A stretch of 64,000 bases of DNA from Periplaneta americana (GCF_040183065.1 NC_091126.1:142477704-142541703); one strand, 5' to 3'. Positions 46,546 to 56,819 are shown, numbered from the stretch's first letter. Program-made: numbers and translations. Notes: generated by a model from the sequence alone, not told the origin.

Positions 46546-46745
46546 TTGGTATTAGTTGGAAGACTTGAGGGAAAAAGACATTTGGGGAGTCCGAGACGTA
46601 GACGGGAACATAATATTGATGTTGATTTGAGGGAGTTGGAATATGATGCTAGGGACTGGGTTAATCTTGCTCAGGATAGGAACCGATGGCGGGCTTATGT
46701 GAGGGCGGCAATGAATTTCCGGGTTCCTTAAAACCATTTGTAATT
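46545..46745 (+). mobile_element. RTE-like LINE 3' end, copy 3
   Basis: Encodes LVLVGRLEGKRHLGSPRRRR, then DLRELEYDARDWVNLAQDR and AYVRAAMNFRVP before the stop, 64 codons of the C-terminal segment. It is strongly 5'-truncated and sits between two (ATT)n runs (the right one 46747-46793). Confidence 0.85.
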
Positions 46746-46752
46746 AAGTAAC

Positions 46753-46784
<32 letters not shown>

Positions 46785-46925
46785 TATTATACATCAAGTA
46801 GTTATTGACGAAATAAAATAGTAATGATTTAATGAATTACACAAAATATTATTCGAGCAAGGAACAACTAGAGTTGATGTTATGTAAAAGGAAGTAATTA
46901 TGAGGCGTTTAGATGCAATAGTAAT

Positions 46926-47050
46926 ATACGTTACAAGAGTGGTATGTTGACGTTTTCATGGTCGAGGAAAAGATTGAAAAAGCGAAACGTAGTTGAGCTT
47001 TTTTAATTTCCGAGAACATGAAAACAAACATACCGCTCGTGTATCGTACA
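46926..47050. repeat. Foldback with ~41-bp imperfect arms
   Basis: GTGGTATGTTGACGTTTTCA near 46939 pairs with ATGAAAACAAACATACCGC near 47018. Outer parts (TACGTTACAAGAG and CTCGTGTATCGTA) also pair. Candidate small MITE; no duplication seen. Confidence 0.55.
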
Positions 47051-47059
47051 TTATTTTGT

Positions 47060-47970
47060 GCGAAGATCGTTTATTACATACCTGAAAGACGAATTTCTAA
47101 TTAGTTGCAATGAAATCTCCATGTTGGTTTCTGTTTAATGACGCCAACTTCGAACACCAAAATATCTTTCTTCAACATTGTTGCTGTAAAATGTTTTCTG
47201 TGTTTACTATACTAGAGCAGGCGTGATATATGTCTGTCTTTTTTCCCCCAGTCTATAAATGCGAACTTAAAACAAACGGTAAGGTTATGTAATGATTTAT
47301 TTTTCATTTTAATATTTTAACAATATTATTTATATAACATATTACAGTAATAACATCGGCATCTGTAATCTCGTTGATTTTTTCACGGCTTCCTTAATGT
47401 TACTTGTATCAGGAATGCAATAAGTTTCGTGGAGTAGTAGACTTTACTTAATTTTTGCAAATATTTAAAAACAATAATTAACTGTGCAATTTAGGTGAAA
47501 TTGCAGTGGTAAGTTTCCAATTTATAATTATTACTATGTTAAACGTCTCTAAAAATAATATGTTAAAAGCCTAAAGCAGTAAAATGAATGTCGCGCTTAA
47601 GCGGTAAGAAGAGGGAAATTGTTATGTGTGTTACGTTGGGATTACTGAATGTGGTATTTCACACTTACCGCGTATTGGTTCTGTGCGGAAAACAAGCAAA
47701 TACGCACGATCTCGCACAAAATCAGATACATCGCTAAGACATAACTATGAAGGAAAAACGTTTGCAAGGAACCAAGGATTTGCAACCAATACTATTCTTT
47801 CATCATACAAATCCATGTGATGTATCTGACTTTGGAGCATAACAGTGCTATAGCAGTTGTAGAATCATATGAAGGTATGGAATATAACTAATTCATTTTC
47901 GAAAAAGAAGTGATGTATCTGATTTTGCAACTATACGCCCCATGTATAAACTGCCATAATTGTAAACAAG
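47060..47970. other. Unique DNA with a 64-codon frame, no gene supported
   Basis: A plus-strand frame at 47626-47820 (Ser/Thr/Arg-rich) has no family resemblance. GATACATC and GATGTATC recur in opposite orientation nearby (47736 and 47819). Confidence 0.3.
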
Positions 47971-47974
47971 TATA

Positions 47975-48250
47975 ATAAAATAAAGTCCACAGCTGTGGAG
48001 TAACGGTTAGTGCGTCTGGGCGCGAAACCAGGTGGCCCGGGTTCTATTCCCGGTCGAGGCAAGTTTACGAGGTTGAGGTTTTTTCCGGGGTTTTCCCTCA
48101 ACCCAATATGAGCAAATGCTGGTAACTTTCGGTACTGGATCCTGGACTCATTTCACCGGCATTATCACCTTCATCTCATTCAAACGCTAAATAAACAAAG
48201 ATGTTGACAAAGCGTCGTAAAATAACCTACTAAAATAAATAAATAAAATA
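47975..48250 (+). mobile_element. tRNA-derived SINE, family S3
   Basis: The head has an A box (GTAACGGTTAGTGCG) and a B box (GGGTTCTATTCCC). The body contains GAGGTTTTTTCCGGGGTTTT and CCCTCAACCCAATATGAGCA, and ends GCGTCGTAAAATAACCTACT. An AATAAAATAAA-like sequence flanks both sides, a probable target duplication. A reversed copy lies at 51850-52102. Confidence 0.88.
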
Positions 48251-48620
48251 AATATGCCAGTATTTTTACATAATTCTGTCGTCGATTTGAAAAACAGAAC
48301 ACGTCCGAAATGACAAAGCGTTGATAAATCGCAAAAAAAAACATAATAGACTTAAAAAATTAAAATTTTCATTGATCTTGAATTGTACCCATAGTGATCT
48401 AATTAGAAAAAAAAATATATGAACATTTTAATTTGTTAACTTAGTTATAGTTTTTGCGATTTTCCAACACTTTGTCATTTTGGACATGTCCTCTTTTGCA
48501 AATCGGCGAGATATATAGTCACTGGGATTCCTACCCCTTGAGGCAACCCCGCGTACCCCTGGGGGCACGCGTAACATAAATTGAATACCACTGTCGTAGA
48601 CCATATGGTCTGTCATAGTC
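48250..48620. other. Possible hAT-type end, otherwise nothing
   Basis: Near 48525-48560 the reverse complement reads CAGGGGTACGCGGGGTTGCC, the style of hAT termini, but no partner end or duplication was found. Confidence 0.3.
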
Positions 48621-48629
48621 TTAATCCAT

Positions 48630-48865
48630 AAATGCATATCGAGTGTTAGTTGGAAGGCCGGAGAGAAAAAAGACCTTTGGGGGAGGCCGAGACTCAAATG
48701 GAAGGATAATATTAAAATGGATTTGAGGGAGGTGAGATATGATGATGGAGACTGGATTAATCTTGCACAGGATAGGAACCGTTTGCCGGTTTGTGTAAGG
48801 GCGGCAATGAAAGTCCGGGTTCCTTGAAAGCCATAAGTGAGTAGGCCTAAGTAAGTATACGAACA
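48630..48865 (+). mobile_element. RTE-like LINE 3' end, copy 4
   Basis: GTTGGAAGGCCGGAGAGAAA through GCGGCAATGAAAGTCCGGG and TTCCTTGAAAGCCATAAGTG, the same C-terminal segment as at 46545 with frameshifts, ending in an AAGTAAGTA-type tail. Confidence 0.82.
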
Positions 48866-48869
48866 AGAT

Positions 48870-49700
48870 TTTACGTGTGTCAAGTACCGAAAACCGTTAC
48901 TCTTAAGATACTGTATACATATGGCGTCATTCTGAGTTTATAAAGCTGTGTGTGAAACCATGAATTTACGTAAATGCATGAAGATTTCATTACGCAGATG
49001 GAGTAAACATGTGAGTTAATAAAAATAATTAAATTTACACAATTAAAATTACAGTATAAGTAACTGAATGCTTTAAAGTTAATTAGTACACTCCATTGAA
49101 CAAACAGCAACAATAACAAATATTGGACCAGAACTTTGTGTGGGTTCCCTGGTTTGAACTTCTGTCGGGGTACAATCTGGCCCCGACTTAGTTTCCCAGC
49201 GGAATGTAACTTCAAAGAGACATTTCCAGCTACTTCTTTCAGATTCCTGAACGCTGGGAGCGGCATGTATGAAGCGCGGTACAGCAGTTGTTACAATATC
49301 CCTCGACAAGGAAAAGGACAAAGAGAACTATTTGAACGGTAATTCCTTTCTTATTTGGATTTGGAAGACTAATGTCAAAGGCAAATTCTATTCATAGGAG
49401 CGGAGTAGGAAGTACACGGGATATTTATTCTTTGTGTATATTCATGTACACAGATAAAGAATAGACAAGATGATGACGTAACAGTCAGCAACCGTGTATA
49501 TTTGTTGGCACTGTTTATATTTCATCTAAAAAAATGAAGTAATATACAATGTATACAACAAATTACACCATTCAGTGATGCCAACACTTCCCTTATTAAG
49601 TTCTTCCAATCAGATTCTCTCACTGAAAGGTAAGGCTATTCACCACACGTCCTGATTGAAATTTATGCATATTGATGAAAGAGCCGCTTTCAAGGGAAAT
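48870..49700. other. Unique DNA, no gene supported
   Basis: A GC-richer patch at 49135-49340 gives overlapping frames of 68-128 codons on both strands, none recognised. The last ~60 bp (49640-49702) may be the 5' part of the SINE remnant disrupted by the hAT element. Confidence 0.3.
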
Positions 49701-49789
49701 GACTGGGTTCCAGTGGCGTACGCAGAATTCTGTCAAAGGGGGGGGGGTCATTATTAACATTGTTTACAATTTACATTATCGGCATTTTA

Positions 49790-49798
49790 AAGCTTGTA

Positions 49799-49832
<34 letters not shown>

Positions 49833-50956
49833 TTTGGTTATTTTTAATCTTCATTGACGACATTTGCAAAAGAATAAGTTCTGACTATCTATTATTCGCT
49901 GACGATCTTAAAATTTTTCGTAAAATCAATAGTGTTGCTGACTGTCAACTTCTTCAGGATGAAATTAATTCAATTACCAATTAGACAGTTAATAACGGGA
50001 TGATGATTAATGAATCCAAAACTTACGAAATATCATTTTCAAGGAAAACCTGTACACTAAAATATAACTATAATCTAAAAAATGTATTCATTAACAGAAA
50101 AGATTGTATTAGAGACCTCGGTGTATTAATTGACATTAAATTATATTTATACAACCACATTGATCATATTTATAACCATGCAATAAGAATGTTAGGAATA
50201 ATTCGGTCAATTACTTATTCTTTTTCAACACTTGACTCTCTTTTAATACTAGCCTATACTATACATTAGTGAGATCGAAACTCCAATATGCATCTGTAGT
50301 TTGGAACTCTATTACTAGTACTGATTCGGCAAAACTGGAAAATATTCAAAGGAAATTTATTTCACTATGTTCGTACAGATTTCTGTCTAATAACTCTGGG
50401 TATAACTATGATAAAAAATGCGAGCACTTTAAATGTCGAATCTTGTATGCCAGACGTCTTGATCTCGATTACTTATTCTTATGTAAGGTCCTTAAAGGTG
50501 ACATTAATTGTCAATCTTTCTTAAACAGTGTCAGCCTTCGTATTCCTTTGAAGGATATGAGACATCACAAACTCTTCTATATTAGAAATTCTAAATTTTC
50601 CTCGCCGATCTCCAGATGTATTAAAAATGCTAACTTATATGTAGGCGATTTCGATCCATTCAATGTATAGAAGTATTAGAATATGGCAATGTCTTTGCTG
50701 ATATTATTTGCATAATCCTAAACACAATTTGGTAATACTTTTTAATAATCAACTCCTTTACCTAAATTTTAAATTATTAATTCTTGTAAATTAATATTTT
50801 TTTGGTGATCTACGTTCTTCATTTTGTTGTTAACTCAATTATTTAATTTGTACCATAGTTATTCATTCTAATGTATTAATTGTATCACTGTGCTGGACTT
50901 TTATTGGCCAATGGCTGTTGTCCAGCACATAAATATCAGTAAATAAAACAAATAAA

Positions 50957-51004
<48 letters not shown>
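49790..51004 (+). pseudogene. LINE RT fragment (Jockey/CR1-like), one stop and one frameshift
   Basis: It starts inside the RT palm: FLIFIDDICKRI and then YLLFADDLKIF (catalytic FADD intact) near 49890. A TAG at 49982-49984 interrupts what continues in frame as NNGMMINESKTYEISF, then DLGVLIDIKLYLYNHI. A frameshift near 50268 leads to RSKLQYASVVWNSI and the C-terminal half to 50670. A ~280-bp 3' UTR ends at an (ATT)n tail (50954-51004). The 5' end is truncated at another (ATT)n run (49799-49832). With only two lesions in ~800 bp it is comparatively young. It lies inside the hAT element. Confidence 0.85.
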
Positions 51005-51005
<1 letters not shown>

Positions 51006-51098
51006 CATGTATTGTGGGTCCCTAACATCACGGCATGGCGCGTCTTCATGTTGTGGATAGAGAAGACGGCCTCCAGATATAGAAGATAGCTGCGAATA

Positions 51099-51814
51099 TA
51101 CAGTGTGGGCCAAAAGTCACGCACCATAGGGATTATTCTATTATGTGTTGAGTATGAGAAACGTTCATGTCAAAATATGTCTGTAAACGGTCAGCCATAT
51201 TCCGTAGAACATTGGTCACCAAGTTTGGTGTCACAGCACGGCACTCTGCTACAATTCCCTTTCGCAGATGGTCTTCATCCCTGATCTTTACCGTGTAGAA
51301 TTTTGCCTTCAGGTAGCCCCATACACAAAAATCCATTGGATTTAAATCTGGGGATCGAGAAGACCATTCCACTTGTCCTCTACGACCAATCCACTGTGGG
51401 AAGTTGTGTCCAGCCAAGTCCGTATTTGAATGGCATAACGTGGTGGTGCACCATCCTGCACGAACCAATCAGGGTGTGAACCAATGATATCCAAATCGGA
51501 CAATAAAAAAATTTTCCAACATTGTCAAGTAAGTATCACTGTCGACATTTCCGTGAAAAAAGTATGGGTTAACCATTACACAAGCAGCTCCTTGTTGTTT
51601 GTTGCTGGTAAAACAATGTGGATTATTGTCGTACCAGTAAGGTAAATTTTGTCTGTTAACCTCACCATTCACATGAAAATTTGTTTCATCTGAAAACATA
51701 ACATAACAGAGGAGAATACGTTCTACACGCTCTTCAGTCGTCAACATTGTTTATCTGAAACATTTAGACGAAGAATAAGTCAAATCCCTATGGTGCGTGA
51801 CTTTTGGCCCACTA
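51099..51814 (-). pseudogene. Mariner-family transposon, 5'-deleted transposase
   Basis: TIRs: GTGGGCCAAAAGTCACGCAC at the left (51105) and its mirror ending GGCCCAC (51812). TA flanks both sides. The minus-strand transposase begins at the first catalytic motif, MFSDETNFHVNGEVNRQN (51690 region), then the second aspartate region (QDGAPP-like) in a shifted frame near 51455. After the frameshift come QWIGRRGQVEW and SSRSPDLNPMDFCVWGYLK, with the third aspartate in SPDLNPMD. The N-terminal HTH domain is deleted; the element is 712 bp instead of about 1.3 kb. It is non-functional. Confidence 0.9.
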
Positions 51815-51849
51815 TTGAATAAGCAGTCGTGGACAGCAGATAAGGGATG

Positions 51850-52105
51850 TTTTTTAGTAGGTTATTTTACGACGCTTTATCAACATCTTAGGTTATTTAG
51901 AGTCTGAATGAGATGAAGGTGATAATGCCGGTGAAATGAGTCCGGGGTCCAGCACCGAAAGTTACTCAGCATTTGCTCATATTGGGTTGAAGGAAAACCC
52001 CGGAAAAAACCTCAAAAAGGTAACTTGCCCCGACCGGGAATCGAACCCTGGCCACCTAGTTTCACGGCCAGACGCACTAATCTTTAGCCCACAGGTGTGG
52101 ACTAT
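51850..52105 (-). mobile_element. tRNA-derived SINE, family S3, reversed
   Basis: Starts AGTAGGTTATTTTACGACGC (the SINE 3' end) and contains the reversed body (CCGGGGTCCAGCACCGAAAG) and B box (GGGAATCGAACCC). The A-box region ends near CACAGGTGTGGAC. It matches 47975-48250. Confidence 0.9.
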
Positions 52106-52239
52106 GGGGGATGGTACTCCAGCTTGGGGGGTTGGGCGAAGGGCTAACAACATATCACCGGTAAAAAACAGCTTGTTACGAAACAACACAATAACCCTCG
52201 GAATGGGACTGATTCTCTGGCACGACCACAGCAATATAG

Positions 52240-52790
52240 CTTAACGAAAATATGTTTGTAAATTGAATTAATTTGTTTACTATGTGTTGTATATGCTTGT
52301 ATAGTTTGGCTGATGAATAGTATATGATTTTAAAATGAATAGTACTCTGTATAGCTCTACTGATGAATTGCATATGCTGTAAATTGAATAGTAGTCTGTA
52401 TAGCTCAATTGATGAATTGTATATGCTGTAAATGGTATAGTAGTCTGTATAGCTCAACTGATGAATTGTTTATGATTATGTACAAATTTATATAGCTTAA
52501 TGAATGTATGCTTGTAAACTGAATTAATCTGCTTACTTTGTATTGTATAAGTTATTATAGTTTTGGTTGATGAATTGTATATGCTTTAAATTGAATAGTA
52601 ATCTGTACAGCTCTATTGATGAATTGTTTGTGTTTGTAATTTGAAGTAATTTGCATGTAATTATCAATTTCTGTATATTACAACTGATTGAATTGTTTAT
52701 GCCTTAAATTGAATTAAGTTACTTCTTTTGTATTATAAGTTATGTTATAGCTCAACTGATGAATAATCGTTTGCGTTTGGAAATTTAATT
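52240..52790. repeat. 49-50-bp degenerate tandem array
   Basis: TGATGAAT recurs at 52311, 52361, 52410 and 52459 and again more loosely to 52760. The unit reads CTCAACTGATGAATTGTATA, then TGCTGTAAATTGAATAGTAG, then TCTGTATAG. The array lies between two SINEs inside the hAT element. Confidence 0.85.
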
Positions 52791-52824
52791 AATCTGACTG
52801 GCTATGTCTATATTTTTAGTAGAG

Positions 52825-53240
52825 CCATCGATGTAGCTCAGTCGGCAGACTCGCTGGCCTGCTGATCCGGAGCTGCGCTCGGGCTTGAGTTGGATACCCA
52901 TTTGGTCTCATTGAATGGTTTGTTCCGAGGTCTTCTCCAGCCGTGGGACTGAAGCCGGATGGTCTATGGCGACTCCTCAGCCTCACTTCATTTCACCCCC
53001 TTTGGTCTGATTACCTGGTTGGGTTTTTACCGAGGTTTTCCCCAACCATAAGGCAAATGCAGGGTAATCTTTTGGCGAATCCTCGGGCTTCACACCATCT
53101 CACTACAGCTCCCCAAAATATTGTAAAAAAATTGTAAGAAATTGTAGAAAATTACAAAATTTTAAAACTGTAAAAATGGTAAAATAATGTAAAAATTGTA
53201 AAAATTTGTAAAAATTGTAATTGTAATATTGTAAAATTTT
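52825..53240 (+). mobile_element. tRNA-derived SINE (S2-related) with long A/T tail
   Basis: The head has an A box (GTAGCTCAGTCGG) and a degenerate B box (GAGTTGGATACCC). The body contains GATTACCTGGTTGGGTTTTT and GAGGTTTTCCCCAACCATAA, shared with the 39.7-kb SINE. It carries an extra ~110-bp segment between head and shared body (TCTTCTCCAGCCGTGGGACT region). The tail (53110-53240) is an irregular repeat of GTAAAAATTGTAAAA. Confidence 0.85.
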
Positions 53241-53324
53241 GACTTGTTCCACATCTTAAAGCTTCATTGCTCATGTAAGATGTATGGAATATAATAAATG
53301 AAATGAAATGGAAAAAAAAAAAGG

Positions 53325-53545
53325 AATAAGGTTATGAGATTTGGAACTTGGAAAAAGGGCCAGAGGGAAAAATAACTTTGAGCAGGCCGAGACGTAGATG
53401 AGAGGATAATATTAAAGCGGATTCTAGAGTGGTGGAATATGATGATAGAGACTGGATTAATCTTGCACAGGATAGGGACGATGACGGGCTTATGTGGGGT
53501 CGGCAATGAACCTCCGGGTTCCTCAAAAGCCATAAGTAGAGACCA
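53325..53545 (+). mobile_element. RTE-like LINE 3' end, copy 5
   Basis: GAGCAGGCCGAGACGTAGAT, then GATGATAGAGACTGGATTAA and CAATGAACCTCCGGGTTCCT, the same C-terminal segment with a decayed frame, ending in AAAAGCCATAAGTA. Confidence 0.82.
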
Positions 53546-53984
53546 CAGATTTTCGCATTAGCAATAGAAGCGACAAATCTTTGATTAAAAAGAAAGTTGT
53601 TTTTCTTTGGAAATAAGTCTACAATAATAGCGAAAATACAATAGTTCATCGCGAATTTTCGGTAAACATAGAGTATGTTTTAGAGCGAAATAAATTATTT
53701 ATTATGTATTTCATTACCTTTTTTAATATTTGGTGCATCATTTAAACACTTTTAACTTTTGAACATAACTTCCACTCGTCTTACTAGCTGAAAGCTAGGA
53801 TTAAAAAAAATACACATTCCAAAGGAGATTAAGAAATCACCCCTACTTCCAAACCCGGTCATTGGACACCTGGCAGAGCTGATAAGATACGGTCCATCTG
53901 AAAGGTTGCTTTTGTTTGCCGCTGATGTTACATTAACCCGAAGTGTGTTGCTAATTTAGGAACTTTTTCAAATATTTAGTTGTA

Positions 53985-54620
53985 AAAATGGGTTACACTT
54001 CACTCCAGAGCTATTAAAGAATTTGCTAATATTTTAATGTGTAAATTTTGCAATGTGCGAGTAGATTGGAAGTAATGAGGCAAAGTGCCTAAACATTGTT
54101 TCAGAAATAAAGACAATGTGCGCCTTCAAGAAAAAGTTTAGCTCCTAAAAGACGAGCACCAATTGAAGGTTTGTTTGATCATCAGAAGAAAGGCAAACAA
54201 GAAAAAAACGGAGTTTGTAATGTATACCACAAAAATGTTCTTGGGTTCCAATGTTAAAGTTGACGTGACTGATGCATTACGAGGGCTCATGTAGAATTTA
54301 CGGCTGCTGTATTAGAGTGTGTCTGGGTTCCTTGTGCATTGGTTGATGCAGAAAGATTCTTCTCAAAGTATAATCACAGTCCAGTATATACAGTCACGAA
54401 GCTCAATACGTAATAAATATGCATCCATGGATAGTTGCTAACCACTAGGTTCGCTAATATCGACAATGCGAAATAGTACCGGTACAGTCTATTGTTCCTA
54501 GCACCCTCACAACTCTAGCTTCGTGACTGTATATACTAGACTGTGGTATAATTATTGTAACCGTAGGAGCAGAATGGAAGGAAATAATATTGTCACTTCT
54601 GTTATGCTTTCATTCCACAA
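53985..54620 (+). pseudogene. hAT transposase remnant (BED-like start, hATC-like end)
   Basis: Near 54040 one frame reads CKFCNVRVDWK, a C-x2-C BED-like finger, followed in another frame by HCFRNKDNVRLQEKV, where the histidines would lie. The middle of the protein is absent. Near 54310-54372 VWVPCALVDAERFFSKYN is the conserved core of the hAT C-terminal dimerisation domain (typically ...AERxFS...). A 171-bp MITE interrupts directly after KYN, and the frame resumes with YCNRRSRMEGNN. This is probably the decayed internal transposase of the surrounding 6.15-kb hAT, but that link is inference. Confidence 0.6.
54368..54552. mobile_element. 171-bp MITE inserted in the hAT frame
   Basis: The element is 54375-54545. 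The left end CACAGTCCAGTATATACAGT is mirrored on the right (one mismatch in 29 bp, including TCACGAAGCT). GTATAAT flanks both sides (54368-54374 and 54546-54552), a 7-bp duplication, or 8 bp with one change. The size of the duplication points to a hAT- or P-like mechanism. Confidence 0.85.
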
Positions 54621-54836
54621 TTGAAAGCAGCAGATGTTACATAATACAAATAATGTTTTTCTTTATCTGTGTTAATAGCCTATGTAGAACAAATTGATGT
54701 ATGAAACCTTTTTCATCATTATTTTTATGCCTAATATGTAACATAAAACGTAATCTTTTACTGTAAAAATCCCTTTCCAATTGATACCAAAGTATTGCGA
54801 TAATCGTGTAAGTAATTTGCGATAAAACGCGAGATA

Positions 54837-55054
54837 TAGGGGAGAGTTGGGTAGTATCGGACATCGGGTAATATCGGACAGTGAGTTTCTTTCATCTACC
54901 ACCAGATAACAGTACCTGAATGACATGGTTACGTTTCTGTGATGTCGTATGCAGAAACGTAACCATGTCATTCAGGTACTACCATCCGGTGGTAGATGAA
55001 AGAAACGCACTGTCCGAAATTACCCGATGTCCGAGACTACCCAACTCTCCCCTA
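54837..55054. mobile_element. 214-bp palindromic MITE, TA-flanked
   Basis: 54839-55052 is an almost perfect inverted repeat. GGGGAGAGTTGGGTAGT runs through TCGGACATCGGGTAAT and ACCTGAATGACATGGTTACG to a centre near 54945, with about six mismatches. TA flanks both ends, in keeping with a Tc1/mariner-mobilised foldback. Confidence 0.88.
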
Positions 55055-55059
55055 ATATT

Positions 55060-55117
55060 TTTATCACGGTCTTTTTTCCGAAATTAATGCGAAATTTTGT
55101 GGTCTCTAGATAAGTAA

Positions 55118-55180
<63 letters not shown>

Positions 55181-55800
55181 CGAGTTTTCAGAGTAGGATG
55201 TAGAACTCGTTCCGAGAAGAACGTTCACGACATCGACACACACTGAGAAGAAACATTTGCTAATGTGAAATTTTCAATAACCTTGCGAGAATCGTTATGC
55301 AACTTTTTGCCAAAATAATTGTAAAGCTGAGCTTCGCGGTCGCTTAGATATCAAAGAACCCGGAATGATAATGTGAAGTTTATATTAAAAAATATGAACT
55401 GTCAAATGCACAAAACGTTAAACGAACGTTTCACAATAAAGTCAGAACTCAAACTAACGAATGGATGAATACGGTTCTTAAAATAAGTTTTCAAATAGAC
55501 AATGCATAATATTTAATATCTACACTGCAGAACTGTCAAAGCAAGCTATTTAATGTGTTTAAGTCACATTTCATACTGTGTAAGCTTTATTTAATTACAA
55601 GTTCGGCACTAGGCGGTAGGTTTCCCTATAATAAAGATAACATTTTTATAATTCGAACATGCGACACCACCAAGCACAAGGATTATACTGAAGGAGGGGT
55701 AGGAGGACTATGCTTCATGTCGATGTAGATTTTGTTACTCTGAGAGTGAAACATTGGAAAAGTGAAAACGATTATGGATAATATATACTCAAATCTAGAT
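55060..55800. other. Inner right part of the hAT element, mostly unrecognised
   Basis: Contains an (ATT)n run at 55124-55179. The remaining sequence has no recognised frame. Confidence 0.5.
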
Positions 55801-55862
55801 ATGCATTTTTTTTAAGTTCAAGGGGGTTCAAACCCCATAATCCCCCCTTGCGTACACCCCTG

Positions 55863-55995
55863 CTGGGTTCAAATTCTGGTTAATTAAAGTGAAATTTGGA
55901 GTGGCTCAGAAGGTTTTTGAGGTAGGTTTCACCGTTTTCCCAATTAACCGCCATCATAACATGATTCAAATACAATCCCACTTTTCACAACTCTC
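55863..55995 (+). mobile_element. SINE remnant, target of the hAT insertion
   Basis: With the hAT removed, GGGTTC joins AAATTC to give a B-box-like sequence, followed by SINE-style body text (GAGGTAGGTTTCACCGTTTT, CCCAATTAACC). Its left half would be the DNA before 49703. It is decayed. Confidence 0.4.
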
Positions 55996-56000
55996 TATAT

Positions 56001-56818
56001 TGTGACGTTTTGTTAAGTGACCTAAGTTCTGAATTGTCAGTCAAGTTACAGCGAGCTCAGAATATGTGCGTCAGATACGTGTGCAACATCCGACAGTATG
56101 ATCACATATCACCGTCCTTCGCAAGTCTCTCGTGGCTCCGACTTAAAGAACGTAGAACTTTACACTCTTTGTCTTTACTCTTTCGAATTCTGCACACTTC
56201 AACACCAAATTACCTTTCGTCTCGTTTCTCTTATCTATACTCTAACCACGATGTAAATACCAGATCACTTATCTGTGGCACGCTAAGTATACCTCTTCAT
56301 AGAACATCTTGTTATTCATCATCTTTTACAATATCCACCTCACGTCAATGGAATTCCTTGTCACAAAGTATTAGGGGCTGCAAGACAATAAACACCTTTA
56401 AGAACAGCTTAAAAGATAACCTTATTAGCATTTCACTCCAATCATACTGATTTAAACTATCACTGACTACATTGTTACTTTTTTCTTTAGACATCATCCT
56501 GATTGTGCTGTATTTTAATTGTCTCGTAATAATCTCTTTCTATTATCTAATATTATTTGAAATATATTAACATTCTATGTATTTTAGTTTAATTCTGCTA
56601 CACAGTTTATTTCAGTGTTTAATTAATAGTTCATAGTATTTTGTTGTTTAATTTGTAAATAACTTTTGTATACATGTAACTCTCATCTCAATCAAATTGT
56701 TGGATTCTTTGTAAGTTCATGCATATGTATATACACTTTTTGCTGGTTGAGTGGAAGAGAAGGCCTTACGGCCTTAACTCTGCCAGCTAAAATAAATCAT
56801 TATTATTATTATTATTAC
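56001..56818 (+). pseudogene. LINE C-terminus and 3' UTR (CR1/L2/Jockey-like), 5'-truncated
   Basis: An uninterrupted frame to the stop at 56448-56450 encodes about 148 C-terminal residues: CDVLLSDLSSEL, QRAQNMCVRYVCNIRQYDH, then SRQWNSLSQSIRG. It has an intact stop, a ~300-bp 3' UTR, the stem-loop GCTGGTTGAGTGGAAGAG / AAGGCCTTACGGCCTT / AACTCTGCCAGC and an (ATT)n tail (56793-56818). It is the parent-like relative of the reversed copy at 1574-1990 and more distant kin of 23985-25110. Truncated in the RT region, so it is immobile on its own. Confidence 0.9.
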
Positions 56819-56819
56819 A

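Larger units (their letters stand above)
49703..55870. mobile_element. Composite hAT element, 6152 bp, with perfect 8-bp target-site duplication
   Basis: CTGGGTTC lies at 49703-49710 and 55863-55870. Immediately inside are CAGTGGCGTACGCAG (49711) and, reversed at the right end, CAGGGGTGTACGCAA (ending 55862), both followed by G-rich runs. An 8-bp duplication and CAG...-type TIRs are diagnostic of hAT (family knowledge). Joining the flanks restores GGGTTCAAATTC, a SINE B box. Within it lie a LINE, a mariner, two SINEs, a 49-bp array, an RTE-like LINE end, a hAT transposase remnant (53990-54620) and two MITEs. Confidence 0.88.

Noticed and set aside
48525..48562. hAT element with CAGGGGTACGCGGGG end
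   Set aside because: A single end-like sequence without a partner.
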